Positions 34,042 to 44,858 of a stretch of 64,000 nucleotides of DNA are shown piece after piece (positions within the stretch are counted from its first letter, which is position 1; the number at the start of each line of letters is the position of its first letter). The notes beneath the pieces are model-generated. The model did not search any database. It was not told the DNA's origin and saw only the letters and a list, made by a program, of their open reading frames with translations. Position numbers and translations under genes: made by a program. Location of the stretch: positions 124,001 to 188,000 of the forward strand of contig MCGE01000050.1 in assembly GCA_002105175.1 (NCBI GenBank), in the 5' to 3' direction. This stretch comes from Absidia repens. Lineage: Eukaryota; Mucoromycota; Mucoromycetes; Mucorales; Cunninghamellaceae.

Positions 34042-34095
34042 TATATAGGGCGATGAGATAGGAACATGGGTTTCACTCTTTTCAAAACTTTTTCA
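34042..34095 (+). promoter_or_regulatory. Core promoter of deiminase gene 3
   Basis: A TATATAG box lies 54 bases before the conserved start codon. The leader is shorter and altered compared with copies A and B. Confidence 0.5.
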
Positions 34096-35349
34096 ATGAA
34101 AAAACTATCTATTGTAACAGTGATTATTTGTCTTATCTCTGCGACCATGGCTTGTAATACTACTTTGGTGATGCCTGAAGAAGGAAACCCTCACAAACGT
34201 ACTTGGATGGCTTATGGTGCTACGACCAGAACATGGGGAACAAGTGGCTCATTTGGTGCCAATCGTCTTATTGCTAGAAAGGATCTGATGCGTATTGCTG
34301 CCAATATTGCTCGTTTTGAACCGGTGTCTATGATTGTGGACAATGAAGATGATGAAGATGAAGCTCGTGGCTTTTTGGATGACGTTCTTCGTGAACATGT
34401 TGGATCTGTCTATAGTGGTGGTAAACAACTTCCTGCCGTTCAAAGCAACAACATCAAGTTCTTGGTTCACCCTGTGGATGATTTATGGATTCGCGACACT
34501 GGTGCTGTTTTTGTTACAGATGAACGCAAATCTTTGTATGGCATTGACTTTAATTTCAATGGTTGGGGTCAAGAAAACACTGGTGCTCAAGGATGGAAAA
34601 AAGATCGGAAGAAAGCTCGAAATGGTATTGAAGATCAAATTGTTTCTAATGACCGACGCATTGCTGGATTTACCATTGCCCAAGCAAACGCTACCAAGGT
34701 TTCCACATGGCTTGTGCTAGAAGGCGGTGGTATTGAAGTAGATGGAAAAGGCACTGCCGTATGTACCGAAAGCTGTATTCTTAACACAAATCGCAATCCT
34801 GGCAAGTCCAAGGCGGATGTGGAAGCTGAACTCCATCGTACTCTGGGTGTTAAGAAAGTGGTGTGGCTCCCTGGTGCCAAGGCAAAAGACATCACCGATG
34901 GCCATGTGGATTTCTACGCTCGTTTCTCGAAAAATGGCCATATCATCTATACCTTGGACAACGACAAGTACTCACCTGACTATGAAACCACTGCCATCAA
35001 CAAGAACATTCTCCAAAATATCACCGATGTCCATGGAAACAAACTGACACCTGTTGCTTTAAAGACCCCTGATTCTTCTGTGGTGCGTGCTGCTGTGACC
35101 AAACGAAATGGGTGGTACCGTCATAGCTCCAAGTTTGACGAAGATACCTTTGCTGCAAGTTATATTGGTTATTATGTTAGCGACAAGTTTTTATTGATGG
35201 CTCAATACGGTGATCCTGTTGCTGATCTTGCTGCATTCAACATTTTGCAGAACATATTCCCTGAAAAGATGATCATGCAAATCAGTACTGATGGTATCTC
35301 CAGTGGCGGTGGCACCATTCATTGTTCTACCCAACAACAGATTATCTAG
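34096..35349 (+). CDS. Secreted agmatine-deiminase-like enzyme, copy C
   Basis: This is a 417-residue, intact, intronless paralogue. An in-frame ATG at 34066 would add ten residues, but the start at 34096 is chosen because it aligns with copies A and B and opens directly into the signal peptide (MKKLSIVTVI). All catalytic positions are kept (Asp124, Glu189, His250, Asp252, Cys410). It is the most divergent copy. Changes cluster in surface-like segments: HVGSVYSGG for HDGSVFTGG, KDRKKARNG for KDPKKAENG, and YRHSSKFDED near residue 371. Several changes remove acidic or add basic residues, which may affect extracellular behaviour or substrate range. The intergenic flank after the gene differs from A and B. 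Confidence 0.9.
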   Translation: MKKLSIVTVIICLISATMACNTTLVMPEEGNPHKRTWMAYGATTRTWGTSGSFGANRLIARKDLMRIAANIARFEPVSMIVDNEDDEDEARGFLDDVLREHVGSVYSGGKQLPAVQSNNIKFLVHPVDDLWIRDTGAVFVTDERKSLYGIDFNFNGWGQENTGAQGWKKDRKKARNGIEDQIVSNDRRIAGFTIAQANATKVSTWLVLEGGGIEVDGKGTAVCTESCILNTNRNPGKSKADVEAELHRTLGVKKVVWLPGAKAKDITDGHVDFYARFSKNGHIIYTLDNDKYSPDYETTAINKNILQNITDVHGNKLTPVALKTPDSSVVRAAVTKRNGWYRHSSKFDEDTFAASYIGYYVSDKFLLMAQYGDPVADLAAFNILQNIFPEKMIMQISTDGISSGGGTIHCSTQQQII

Positions 35350-35399
35350 TAGCTTAGGTTGTATTTTTATTTTTATTTTGTATTTTTTTTTGTAATGCT

Positions 35400-37530
35400 T
35401 TATTTATTGAAATAAAAACTGGTTATCATGTCGGAAAATTGTGGTCATAAAAATAAAAATAAAAAAAACCAGGTTGTAGTAAAAGAAATATCGACAACAT
35501 ATGAGAAAAATAAGGAACTATATGAAGTCAGGTGTGTGATGCGATGAGTGTGATAAAGACAAAGGGGCGAACTAGGTCCATGAGATGCGCAAAGAATTGC
35601 CAATCCTCTTCAAGGAGCATAACCCAAAATCATTAAACTTTTTTTTAAACAGGTTTTCTATGCCATCGCCTAGTATCTGACAACGGATGGATATCGCAAG
35701 CGCTTATGCATCATCTTTGAATAAAACGAATAATGTAGAAGCTGAAAAACATTAGTATGAAATGTGTTGTATAATTGTTTTCAGGAGCTACGCCAAGTAC
35801 AAAAATTCTGGGCGTATACGATACTCAGGTTTGACTTTAGATGATACTGTTCTACCGAATATCACCATTACAATAATGATCATGGGACTAATTTCAACGT
35901 TTGTTAAAACACGTGGTTTTATGATACATAGATAAATAGCTTCTTTTTTTTCTTATTAAAGACCATTTTATTACCACTCGTACATATACTTTTGCCGTTG
36001 TGTAATTTTTTGGTTTTTCTTCTTTTAGAGGATGAAGAATGGCACTCTGGAGAACTGTTTATGTTGGCTTGCTGGCCAATTTTGATCTCACTGCGAAAAA
36101 ATGCTCTGACCAAAAGGCGGCATTTCAATTGAATTTTTGGAAGGTCGTGCGTGCTCTCTAATTTTTTTCTTTTCTGTTTTTCCCTTTTTTTTTCTTTTCC
36201 ATATTGATGTCCTCCAAGGGTGTGATGATCATGGAGTGGGATTTTTGTTAGATTTGGAGTGGTTTTGAAAAGGGCATGACAACATGCATGGGGAAACCCT
36301 TTCATTTTGAATGTAGGATTTAGTTAACATGTTTCTCATATGGAATGGTGACATGCCCGGGTAGGCTCAAGTAGTTATAAGATACAGCGATTCTGGAATA
36401 GATTGGGCGACTTGCTGGTGAAAGCTACGTTGCTGAGCAAAGCGACGATGGCATTGCAATGGATAGCTTGCATTTTGCTAAGTCATGCGCTATCTACCTA
36501 TGTCTCCCTCAAAAAACTTGCGGGTTTGGCTCAATATGGCTTATCTGGCGTATCATAGAAGTAGCATATATACAGTAGATTAGATATTGTAGTAATAGTC
36601 TTATTATCATGTAGAATAGCTATTAGATTGAAATAAAATGTTATTTCTTTACTGCTTTCTTACGTTTTGTCTCCACGCAGTTTGTTAGGTTTTATGCGGT
36701 GCATCCTGTCAGTATTTGTTTTTGTTAACGATCCTCCCACTCATTTTATAGTGAACTCTTTTTTTCGTTACTGTAGCTATTTTGTAAGTGTCCTTCCAAT
36801 CGCTTTCTTTATAATTCACCCCACTATGACTACTTTTCCCAACTATTGGCACTGGTTTTATCACGATGACTATATATCAATAAATAAAAACTATATAATA
36901 TATATATATATATGTATATATTAATCACACGAAACGATTTATAACACCCAGGAGTATGGTCATATTTGATATTAAGTGACGTCGTTGTCAATGAAGTTTC
37001 TGGGATTCTGGTATGGAGGGGTGTTAGAAAAGAAGTATATGGTAGGGCATTCACAAAATAATCCCCAATAATTTTGTTTGTCGCTATATAAGATGTCAGA
37101 GAATGTTTAATAAAAACGTCGCATTTTATTTTAAGCATATAGGGTAAATACTGAACTAAAAGCGGCTGGGGTTCAATATAAACAATAAGGGCTCTAATGA
37201 AGGTAGCATGAAGGCGACTAGAAGACGATGTGAAGAATGATCAACACCAAGTTAAAGAATTTTTTTTTTTTAAGAAAAATGAATCTTATATGCTATACAA
37301 GGCATACATGAAAAAGACGAAAGGGGGTTATTATATTTACTGAAGCATTGACAATGGTCATCACTAATCTAGGGAGAGGGAGGAAATGAACAAAGGGATC
37401 TCTTGTGTACAAGACATGAGAGGATATATATCTTTTTTTATCATAGGAATATTCATGGGGAGGTCCATAGAATTATAGATATGAGATGACAATGCGGAAA
37501 ACAGGAGCAAGAATATCATATCATAACGTG
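35400..37530. other. Intergenic with duplicated segments, no gene recognised
   Basis: The part 36030-36655 matches 23400-24020. The part 36950-37450 resembles the repeat modules at 27515-27900, including TGTACAAGACATGAGAGG at 37407. A TA repeat lies near 36896-36912. I can support no coding region. Confidence 0.55.
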
Positions 37531-37539
37531 AACGTTTAT

Positions 37540-38309
37540 GGAAACCAGTGGGGATGCGCGGTCGTCGTAGCAGAGGAAGCAGTAAACTCGGTTAAATGAT
37601 GATGTCGGACAGAAATAGAAGTGGTCAGTGACTCGCTAGCAGTGGAAACAGAAGGATGAGAAATAGTTTGATTAAGGTGATGATTAATGTTGCTGTCGTT
37701 GTTGTTGTTGTTGGAAGACATGGACATCATCAGTATAATGTTGAAGATTACTTGGCGTTGGTGTTGAAAGGGATGCTGCAGATGGTGCCGGTAAAGGTAA
37801 AGCGATCGAGTCTGGAGTAGTAGGATTTTGTATAAGCTATGCCAGGAGTTTCTTGTTTTCGTTTTGCAGTTGGATGACCTGGTATCGATATCTTTCTTCA
37901 CGTGGTACGCTGTTCTTTAACCATTTTAGTGCTCCTTCCACAATGTGATATTTTGAAGGTCATCGGTTATTCGTCAAGTTTGGAAGCGCCTGCGCCAATT
38001 GTTGAAATTTATTGTTGAGACTTTCACGCCGAGCTCGTTCAGCTGCATTGTGTTCAGCTCTTCTTTCTGCATTACTCAGGATTCTATACACAGAGCAAAA
38101 AAAAAAAAAAAAAATGGCAGTTAATATACAAAACAGTATAGTGAATTCCACCGCATTAAGTTTAGGTCTTACTTTTTTGTAAAAAGTGGACTTGAGCCAT
38201 AACCATCTTTGTTGTCTATCGAGAGCACGTTGAGAGAATCGTCGAGTTTTGCGTTTGTAAAAGAAAAGGGATCCACATTTACAAACGAAAGGGTGCTTTT
38301 TTGTGCCAT
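37540..38309 (-). pseudogene. bHLH transcription factor paralogue, broken
   Basis: Exon 1 (38309 to 38173) encodes VNVDPFSFTNAKLDDSLNVL, matching the acidic N-terminus of the gene at 11515. A 79-bp intron (38172-38094) sits at exactly the homologous position and phase. Exon 2 keeps the basic region and helix 1 (NAERRAEHNAAERARRE, then FQQLAQALPNL). A TGA then replaces an Arg codon in the loop, after LTNNR. Helix 2 continues in frame (IVEGALKWLKNSVPREERY), followed by a TAG in place of Gln after NENKKLLA. The Gln/Ser-rich tail is in a different frame. Two nonsense changes plus a shift make a functional protein unlikely; a short HLH-less peptide is conceivable. Confidence 0.85.
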
Positions 38310-38348
38310 GATGCTGTTAGTAGTGGAGGAATACCTCTGGATTGAGTA

Positions 38349-38395
<47 letters not shown>

Positions 38396-39700
38396 GGCTA
38401 AAAATACAATTTAAGAAAAAGAAAAAAAAAGAGAGACATAAAAGAAAAAAAGAATAAATAGGTGGGAAGGAGAAAAAAACACAGACTTGTATATGATATG
38501 GAAGCCCCCTCCCCCTAAAAAAAAGGCGATGATTGGTCGAATGGCGGTCTCTTCTGTGGCATCTTGTACAATGACAAAAGATGTATTGCATTCATTTCCA
38601 CCTATGGTCTGTCGTCATAGCTAAACATCGGCACGTCAACTTTACTCGAGTGTTCATTTTCTCCTGAAAAGCATTTGTTTTTATTTGTTAAGAATTCTGA
38701 CACTGACGGATATTTTGTTCTTCATATAGTATATAGATTAAATTATACTGTTGAGAGACGAGGAAAGATAATTCTCCTCGTGTAACTTTCAGGATTGGAA
38801 ATCGAACAGAAGATGATATCAAAAATGGATCTTCTGTAGTACAGTGTTTCCACAGTTCCTTGTCGCATTTTTGGAAATCGATGTCGCACTAAAATAAAAT
38901 CAGATGTCGGGAATTCAAAATGGGGATGTCGCATTTTTTGGTTTTGACTTGGGCGCAGACGCGATTGTCGTAAAATCATGTCATGAAATCCAAAAGCATA
39001 ATTACTACTACAGTACTACAACAACTACTACAAATTTGGCTGGTGTCGAACCAGCAAACCACCAACGAACCACCTCAAGCCGCCGTTTCTCATTGCTGTC
39101 ACGTATGCCAGCAGCATCACAATTTCAACGCACATAATCCCATCTGTCAAACACAGCACACAACAATATCCTCCAAGCCAACCCATAATCCCCACAATAA
39201 AACTATAACCATAAATAAATAAATATCATAATAAAATAAATTAGCTTTTTTTATTGAATGTAATGCATATAAAAATGTAGTAAAAAGGGAAGTAAGCTAA
39301 ATGAATAAGGGTCGAGTTTCCTATTGGTGAGAGGGAGGAGAATACCATGCAGTTTCACGACAGATTTGTTCTTGCAAGTCAGACCCAGCCGATTCATCTG
39401 TGATCCAGTGTTGTAATCAGTCGTGTCCAAGATACAGTTTTTGCTCAACCTATCAAACAAAAACAAGTGTAAGAGATATTGTAAAGTTGAATCAATTTTC
39501 CCCATTGCAACTTACAAAAGAAAAATACTTCGACCTGGCATCCTGCACATCGATTGTTTCGCCTAAAAGCAATAGTTGATAGCCCAAAGTCCGGTCCAAC
39601 CGTGGCAACCTAGTTGAATTTAGTGCCTAAATAACAATGAAAAAAAAAAAAAAGTTGAGCAGTAGTAAGAATCAATTCGTCGTTTTTTTTGTAGTACTTA
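38310..39700. other. Intergenic with a long poly(A) run
   Basis: A poly(A) tract of more than 40 bases lies at about 38351-38391, followed by A/G-rich DNA. The region 38860-38970 holds short repeated GATGTCGCA-type motifs, also seen at 53450-53580. No gene is supported. Confidence 0.5.
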
Positions 39701-40663
39701 CCTTCAACAACTTCTCTTGCTTTTGTTTTTTTTGCCTTGGCCTCGCATAACGTCGGGTACTGAACGTCGGGTACTGAACGTACGGCTCGTTTTTAGGCTT
39801 CGTCTGTCATTGCCCAAGCAATCAATTCATCCCAGCCAAACAATTTGCCAAGTTCAAGATCATCCTTGACATCCCACAGGCCACCGAAAGATGGACCACC
39901 ATCTTCCAACCATTGATCTTTTTGAATTACATGTTGACGGACTGTTCCTTGTTTCAGAAGTTCCGTCACACCTTCTTTGATCCATCAAGTCACGCTACAG
40001 AGTTTCAAAATAAAAATCAAATAGATCACATAAATATAGTATTTTAAATGTTTTTTTTTTCTTTTCTTACCTTCAATTTCAAGAGTAGTTCAATCACCTT
40101 TGCCCAATCCCATCGTTCTTCGTAGCTTGTTGGAATTCTTCCTGACCGTACTATCTGGCTGGAGTAACTAAGCAGGTTGTTGTCAGTGTCATCTTTTCAT
40201 CAATGAAGTGAATTCCGAAGATCTATCTCTTGAGGAATGTGTCGTATGAAGCCAACTTGTAGTTTCGGAGATCGACACCAAGGAAGTTGATGGTGTTGCT
40301 GATCTGCTTGAGAGTGTCTTCTTCGGTATGTCCATCGTCGTTTCTAGACAAAAAAAAAAAAAAAAAAAAAAAGGCGGTGGAATACCACATAAAAACAAGA
40401 TGAGTTGTTTCACTATAACATTTTTTTTTTCCTTATGTTATTACCCTGATGATTCAATAAGCAATCGTTCCACCTTGTCCTTGAGAGAAGTTCCGATACC
40501 ATTCAACAGTGAGCGAAAGTTCATTGGCTTTGGGAGACAGAGTGATAAGAGCCTATTGTTCATAAGTCTCTTTTCGCACCTAATAGAAAAATGGAAAAAA
40601 ATAAAAAAATAGCAATATAAGTTAAATAGGCACAGCAGTAACAATACTTTTGATTTTGACTAT

Positions 40664-40703
<40 letters not shown>

Positions 40704-41525
40704 TACTAGACGAAGTCCATCAGCCTTGCAACAGCAGAGAATGCCTTGAAAATCGGGATAAAATGTTCGCAAAATGGGGGTCCTTTCATTGGCGGTTCTG
40801 TCGCCAGTCTTGATCATGCAGGTTCAAATGGAAGTCCGTCAGAATGTATCGCATCATCTTGTTCATTTCGAGTTCTTCTTCGTATCCATTCATCCACATA
40901 AACTTTGGAAAGCCAATCCATTTTTTCTTTCCAACACTGATTTCAAAAAACATCTTCGCACCAGGGAAATCAATTAAACAACTATTGCTATCTTGTTCAC
41001 CCATGTTGACTTGGTAGATTTGGTTGGCAATAGATGATGCTTGAAATGCATGATGTTCTGATAGCACAATGTCGACAAATTTGTTCAATGTTTGTGATGT
41101 CGTCAGCGTCAATGCGTGGTTTGTTGGGGAAAGTCTTATATTGGTGGGGGGGTGCAGGTAAATGTATGTTTTACTTTTTTTCCGCAATTTCAACAAGTTC
41201 TATCGTTAATAATGAAGTTAAAAAAAAATCAAGTTGTTCATTTCCAATTCCATATTTTCATCATCAGCCTGGGCTTACCTTATCGTCTAAGAAAGCATCA
41301 TCATCGGTTCCACTATCATCCTTGCTTTCATCATCTACTTGTTGTCTTTTCTGTGAAGGTCCTTCCACTGGATCGTTATAAAAAATAAAAATAAAAAAGG
41401 TCAATAAAAAAGTACATACATTGTCTTAGATTCATGATAGGTCGTGTCGTATTCTATATGTCATTCATTTACCTTGGTCGCTTCGCTTTCCTTTGTTGAT
41501 GTTGTTCACTTTGTTGCTGTACGAT

Positions 41526-41592
<67 letters not shown>

Positions 41593-42060
41593 AATGATTG
41601 TTGTTGTTGTGCTACTGCTGCGGTCGCTGGGAGCAGGGGTTGCCGTTTGTTGCTAAAATGCCAGAAGGTTGAAAGTGAGCATCCATAGAATATCATATTT
41701 TCCAAACTTACCGGACAGTTTTTGTGGATTCGGCATAAAATTCACCCCCCCCACTAATGTGTCCAATGTTGACTTTGGCCACTTCCCTTGGTTGTTGGTG
41801 AGTATTCTGTGAATTCCTTTAGAACGAAAAAATGTCAAAAGGTTTGAATTTTTTTTATCATTCATATGTTTCTGATACTTACCTGGGTATGCCACCTGCC
41901 ATCAAACGTGAATTTGTTGTTATTTCCAGAAAGCATAAAACCAGAAGAAGACCAATCATCTGATGGCGTTGTCTTGAAGTAGTCATTGGTTGGAAGGCTT
42001 TTCAGTATATCCAGGTCAGCAATGGAGGATGTAGAAGACACTGTGAAAAAAAAAAGGCGA
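39700..42060 (-). pseudogene. Decayed multi-exon gene with polyglutamine tract, unrecognised
   Basis: Minus-strand exon-like blocks with plausible GT/AG borders follow one another: STSSIADLDILKSLPTNDYF to FTFDGRWHTQ (about 42047-41884), GIHRILTNNQGKWPKSTLDT (about 41825-41715), a polyglutamine exon (about 41655-41470, some 22 Gln), PSQKRQQVDDESKDDS (about 41370-41280), and a longer block with LSEHHAFQASSIANQIYQVN (about 41140-40790). Downstream blocks end with ERWDWAKVIELLLKLK and FGGLWDVKDDLELGKLFGWD. Joining them in one frame fails in several places: a TAG lies in the KR*IFG motif near 40220, 13 bases are missing relative to the inverted copy at 42175, and there is a one-base shift near 40800. 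I do not recognise a family. Confidence 0.5.
41526..41592. repeat. TTG/CAA trinucleotide repeat (polyglutamine on minus strand)
   Basis: About 22 uninterrupted TTG units, read as CAA (Gln) on the minus strand inside the decayed gene. Confidence 0.9.
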
Positions 42061-42462
42061 AAACTACAAGTTGGCTCCATACGACACATTCCTCAAGAGA
42101 CAGATCTTCGGCATTCACTTCATTGATGAAAAGATGACACTGACAACAATTTGCTTAGTTACTCCAGCCAGATATGCTTTTATTAAAGTACGGTCAGGAA
42201 GAATTCCAACAAGCTACGAAGAACGATGGGATTGGGCAAAGGTGATTGAACTACTCTTGAAACTGAAGGTAAAGAAAAGAAAAGCATTTAAATACTATAT
42301 TCATGTGATCGATTTGATTTTTATTTTGAAACTCTGTAGCGTGACTTGATGGATCAAGAAGGTGTGACGAAACTTCTGAAACAGGAACAGAAGGTGGCTC
42401 GTATTATGAAAGGTACGGTGAAGGGCGATGTGAAGAAGGCAATGATGGATGCAATGTAGATG
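42058..42462 (+). pseudogene. Inverted copy of the 3' exons of the adjacent minus-strand gene
   Basis: This plus-strand sequence is a close reverse-complement copy of about 39960-40275. It reads LKRQIFGIHFIDEKMTLTTI, SGRIPTSYEERWDWAKVIEL, an intron with GTAAAG...GTAG, then RDLMDQEGVTKLLKQEQKVA and a stop TAG at 42458-42460. This copy lacks the damage seen in the minus-strand copy (CAG instead of TAG, and the 13 bases are kept), so it shows the older state. It has no promoter or start of its own. Confidence 0.65.
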
Positions 42463-42639
42463 ATGCATATTTGAGCCCCCCCCCCTCCCTCTCTCCCTCT
42501 CTCCACCATATATGAATGTATATTTTTAATTATCATTATTTTTTTATTCTTTTACCCTATCTTTAGTTTGTATATTCCCACTTTATCAATTTCAAATATC
42601 TCTCAATAAATAAAACCCAGTCGATGTATATTACCTTTT

Positions 42640-43113
42640 TTTTTTTTAGCAACTTTAGGTGCTTCGGGTCGAAAAATTTGGAAATGGAAAACTTGGCTCT
42701 ATTGATTTTTTGGATGGTACCCATGGGTTTATGCGTGCAATACTATTTGGAATGGCCCTCAGTCGCGTTTCTTTATATGTAGTTATACAATCTGGAGCAT
42801 CCGAAATCAAGGTAAGAAAAAAACAATGAAAAGATTACATTCTAAAATTAACCTCATTTTTATTCATTATAGTATCATCCATTCTTCAAATCGATCGATG
42901 TTGCTTTACTGAGACATTTGGAATCACTTATTTTATCCTTGATCAATAGTCCTGATGGTGTGGATGCATCAGTTTGGACCTAGATAAGGATCAAGTCATG
43001 GTTCCTGAACCTTCGTCCAATCCTCAAGACAAAATTCAATTATACAATTACAGCCCCTTTGAAAACTTCAATTCCATTACTCTCCATCGTCGCGGTGACT
43101 CTCATTATTAGCT
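42640..43113 (+). pseudogene. Short unrecognised gene remnant
   Basis: One frame reads FGNGKLGSIDFLDGTHGFMR and ALSRVSLYVVIQSGASEIK up to a GTAAGA donor near 42812. After an intron ending TTATAG, YHPFFKSIDVALLRHLESLI follows. A one-base shift near 42978 is needed to continue into LDLDKDQVMVPEPSSNPQDK and a stop at 43109-43111. No start codon and no family is recognised. Confidence 0.45.
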
Positions 43114-43114
43114 T

Positions 43115-44305
43115 TTATATATTTTTGTATATTCCCCCTTTTTTTATTTACTACATTTACATTTTTTATTATGCATTTTACATATTCTCTTATTATTTCT
43201 TCATGAATACTTGTATCAATCAATAAAGTTTTATATCTTTTTTATGATTATGCAAATTGGTGTATATGGTTATTGTGTGTGTTTAGGTGTGTGAATGTTT
43301 ATTTGCTCTTGATGGTAACACTATATTTGACGAGCTTACGTTAGAAAAAGAAATCGGATTAAAGTAGTCTCATGATGATTGTCTTGTTTTTTATTTTATT
43401 ATCTTATAGTGTCTCAAATTTAGTTGAACCACCACAGAACCATTCCAAATACCTACACTGTATTCAGGAAGATATTTATCTCGTTGGTGGATCATTTAAA
43501 ATGCCGCCGCCTCTTAAAAGAAATTCACCCCATCTCAGTACCAAATTTAAAAAAAAAACTGCATGCAACGCATTTTGTATTTTTGTCAAGAAAAGGAAAT
43601 GGATCATAGGAAACTTCAGATAGTATGGCGTTTTTAATCTACATCTTATATCCTCTGTTTCAGCCTTCTTATCCGTTGACAACACCCCTGATAAACACGT
43701 ATGATAGCTTCGAGTGGAGTACCAAGAGGACTATACAGCGAAAAGTACGAAATGATGACCCCTTCTACACTATCCTTGGTGGATTATTTTTTTATACACT
43801 AACATGGTTAAAAAAAAAAATCGAAGTTAAGATTTACTACTTTTAAATGGGGCATCGTATATAAGTTATTGCTGTACTGGCAATCCGTTCTGTTATTGTT
43901 AATTGTGGTCGGTTCTCTGTGGGGGAGGGTTGGTAAAAGTATGGTATTAGATTTTTTGATATGCTATTTGCACTTCTTTTGGAAAGCTTTTAAAATGTAG
44001 TTTCATTCTTCGATTTTCTTGTGTTTTCGCCCCTACTTTTGCAAATGACCCATTCGTACTCTGGCCATCGCCTAATTCGGATTTTCGTCCTACTGCCACC
44101 AAATGTGTATGTACGATTGATAAAATGCCAATCCATGGGACATGTCTAAAAGTAAAGTGCAAAGATAAAAATACAGATTGTTTGCTTTGGAGGACTTTTA
44201 TGAACTCTGTGAAATGATGACCAAGGAACCCGATTTAAAGTCCATCCAGTATATAACAAAACACATCTACTAAAAGAGATAAGACTACCAATAGTAAAAA
44301 AAATA
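43115..44305. other. Intergenic, no gene recognised
   Basis: AT-rich DNA. The open frame 43372-43623 begins hydrophobic but has no homologue in the window, and it may include an exon after TTATAG at about 43410. I do not call it. Confidence 0.4.
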
Positions 44306-44309
44306 GACT

Positions 44310-44640
44310 ATAACATGTTTTATTGAATATATATTGATATAAACGATAATAATTAACACTAAGCTAAGCTAGGCCAAACTATGCTAATGAGATGTTCAAG
44401 GCATTTACCTCGAAGAGATGAAAAACTAAACTAATGGGAGTCATGGAATCCTGAATTCAAAATGACAGGGTTTCCCCATGCATGTTGTCATCCCTGAACT
44501 GAAACTCCTTCTACACTAGTCCTGACACTAATCCAAGTCCAACATAATCGTAAAGAAGTTGAATGGTGAATAAAAAAAAAATTGAAAAACAGATGGGGAG
44601 AAAATAAAATTCACGTGTGCGGAGGTTGAAATATTTTTCT
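44310..44640 (-). repeat. Dispersed core repeat, minus-strand copy
   Basis: On the minus strand it shows GTGTCAGGACTAGTGTAGAA, GGGATGACAACATGCATGGGG, AAACCCTGTCATTTTG, CATTAGCATAG and AATAAAACATG. The upstream GCACACGTGAATTTTATTTT block at about 44596-44615 contains a CACGTG E-box. Confidence 0.8.
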
Positions 44641-44858
44641 CATCAAGCGATGTTCCTGAGCTCTAGGAAAACTTCATTAGCTTAGCTTAGCGTTATAGCC
44701 TGTCATCCTTTTTATCTATATATGAATCCGATATGTTCTTATATTCTTATGGTGAGTTCCTGTTTTGGTACTTTTGGTTGAATGGGGGTAAACCAGTATG
44801 TTATCATCCATTATTTATTGATATCTATCATCATCATCATATCCACTTTTACTTTTAT

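Larger units (their letters stand above)
32462..35400. repeat. Segmental duplication copy C (with deiminase gene 3)
   Basis: Collinear with copies A and B from GATATGGATATAGTATGGG through the transposase remnant and the upstream region to the end of the gene. It lacks the 3' flank shared by A and B. It is the most diverged of the three. Confidence 0.85.

Noticed and set aside
34066..34095. Upstream in-frame ATG extending deiminase copy C by ten residues
   Set aside because: Copies A and B have no such extension, and it would put a charged segment before the signal peptide. The conserved start at 34096 is preferred.
41444..41656. Poly-valine open frame on the plus strand
   Set aside because: It is the complement of a polyglutamine CAA repeat and has no independent support.
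22571..44615. CACGTG-type sites near dispersed repeats as targets of the bHLH factor at 11.5 kb
   Set aside because: Only some copies have an intact E-box (for example near 44598 and 22580), and the others carry degenerate forms. A regulatory link is possible but not supported enough to list.
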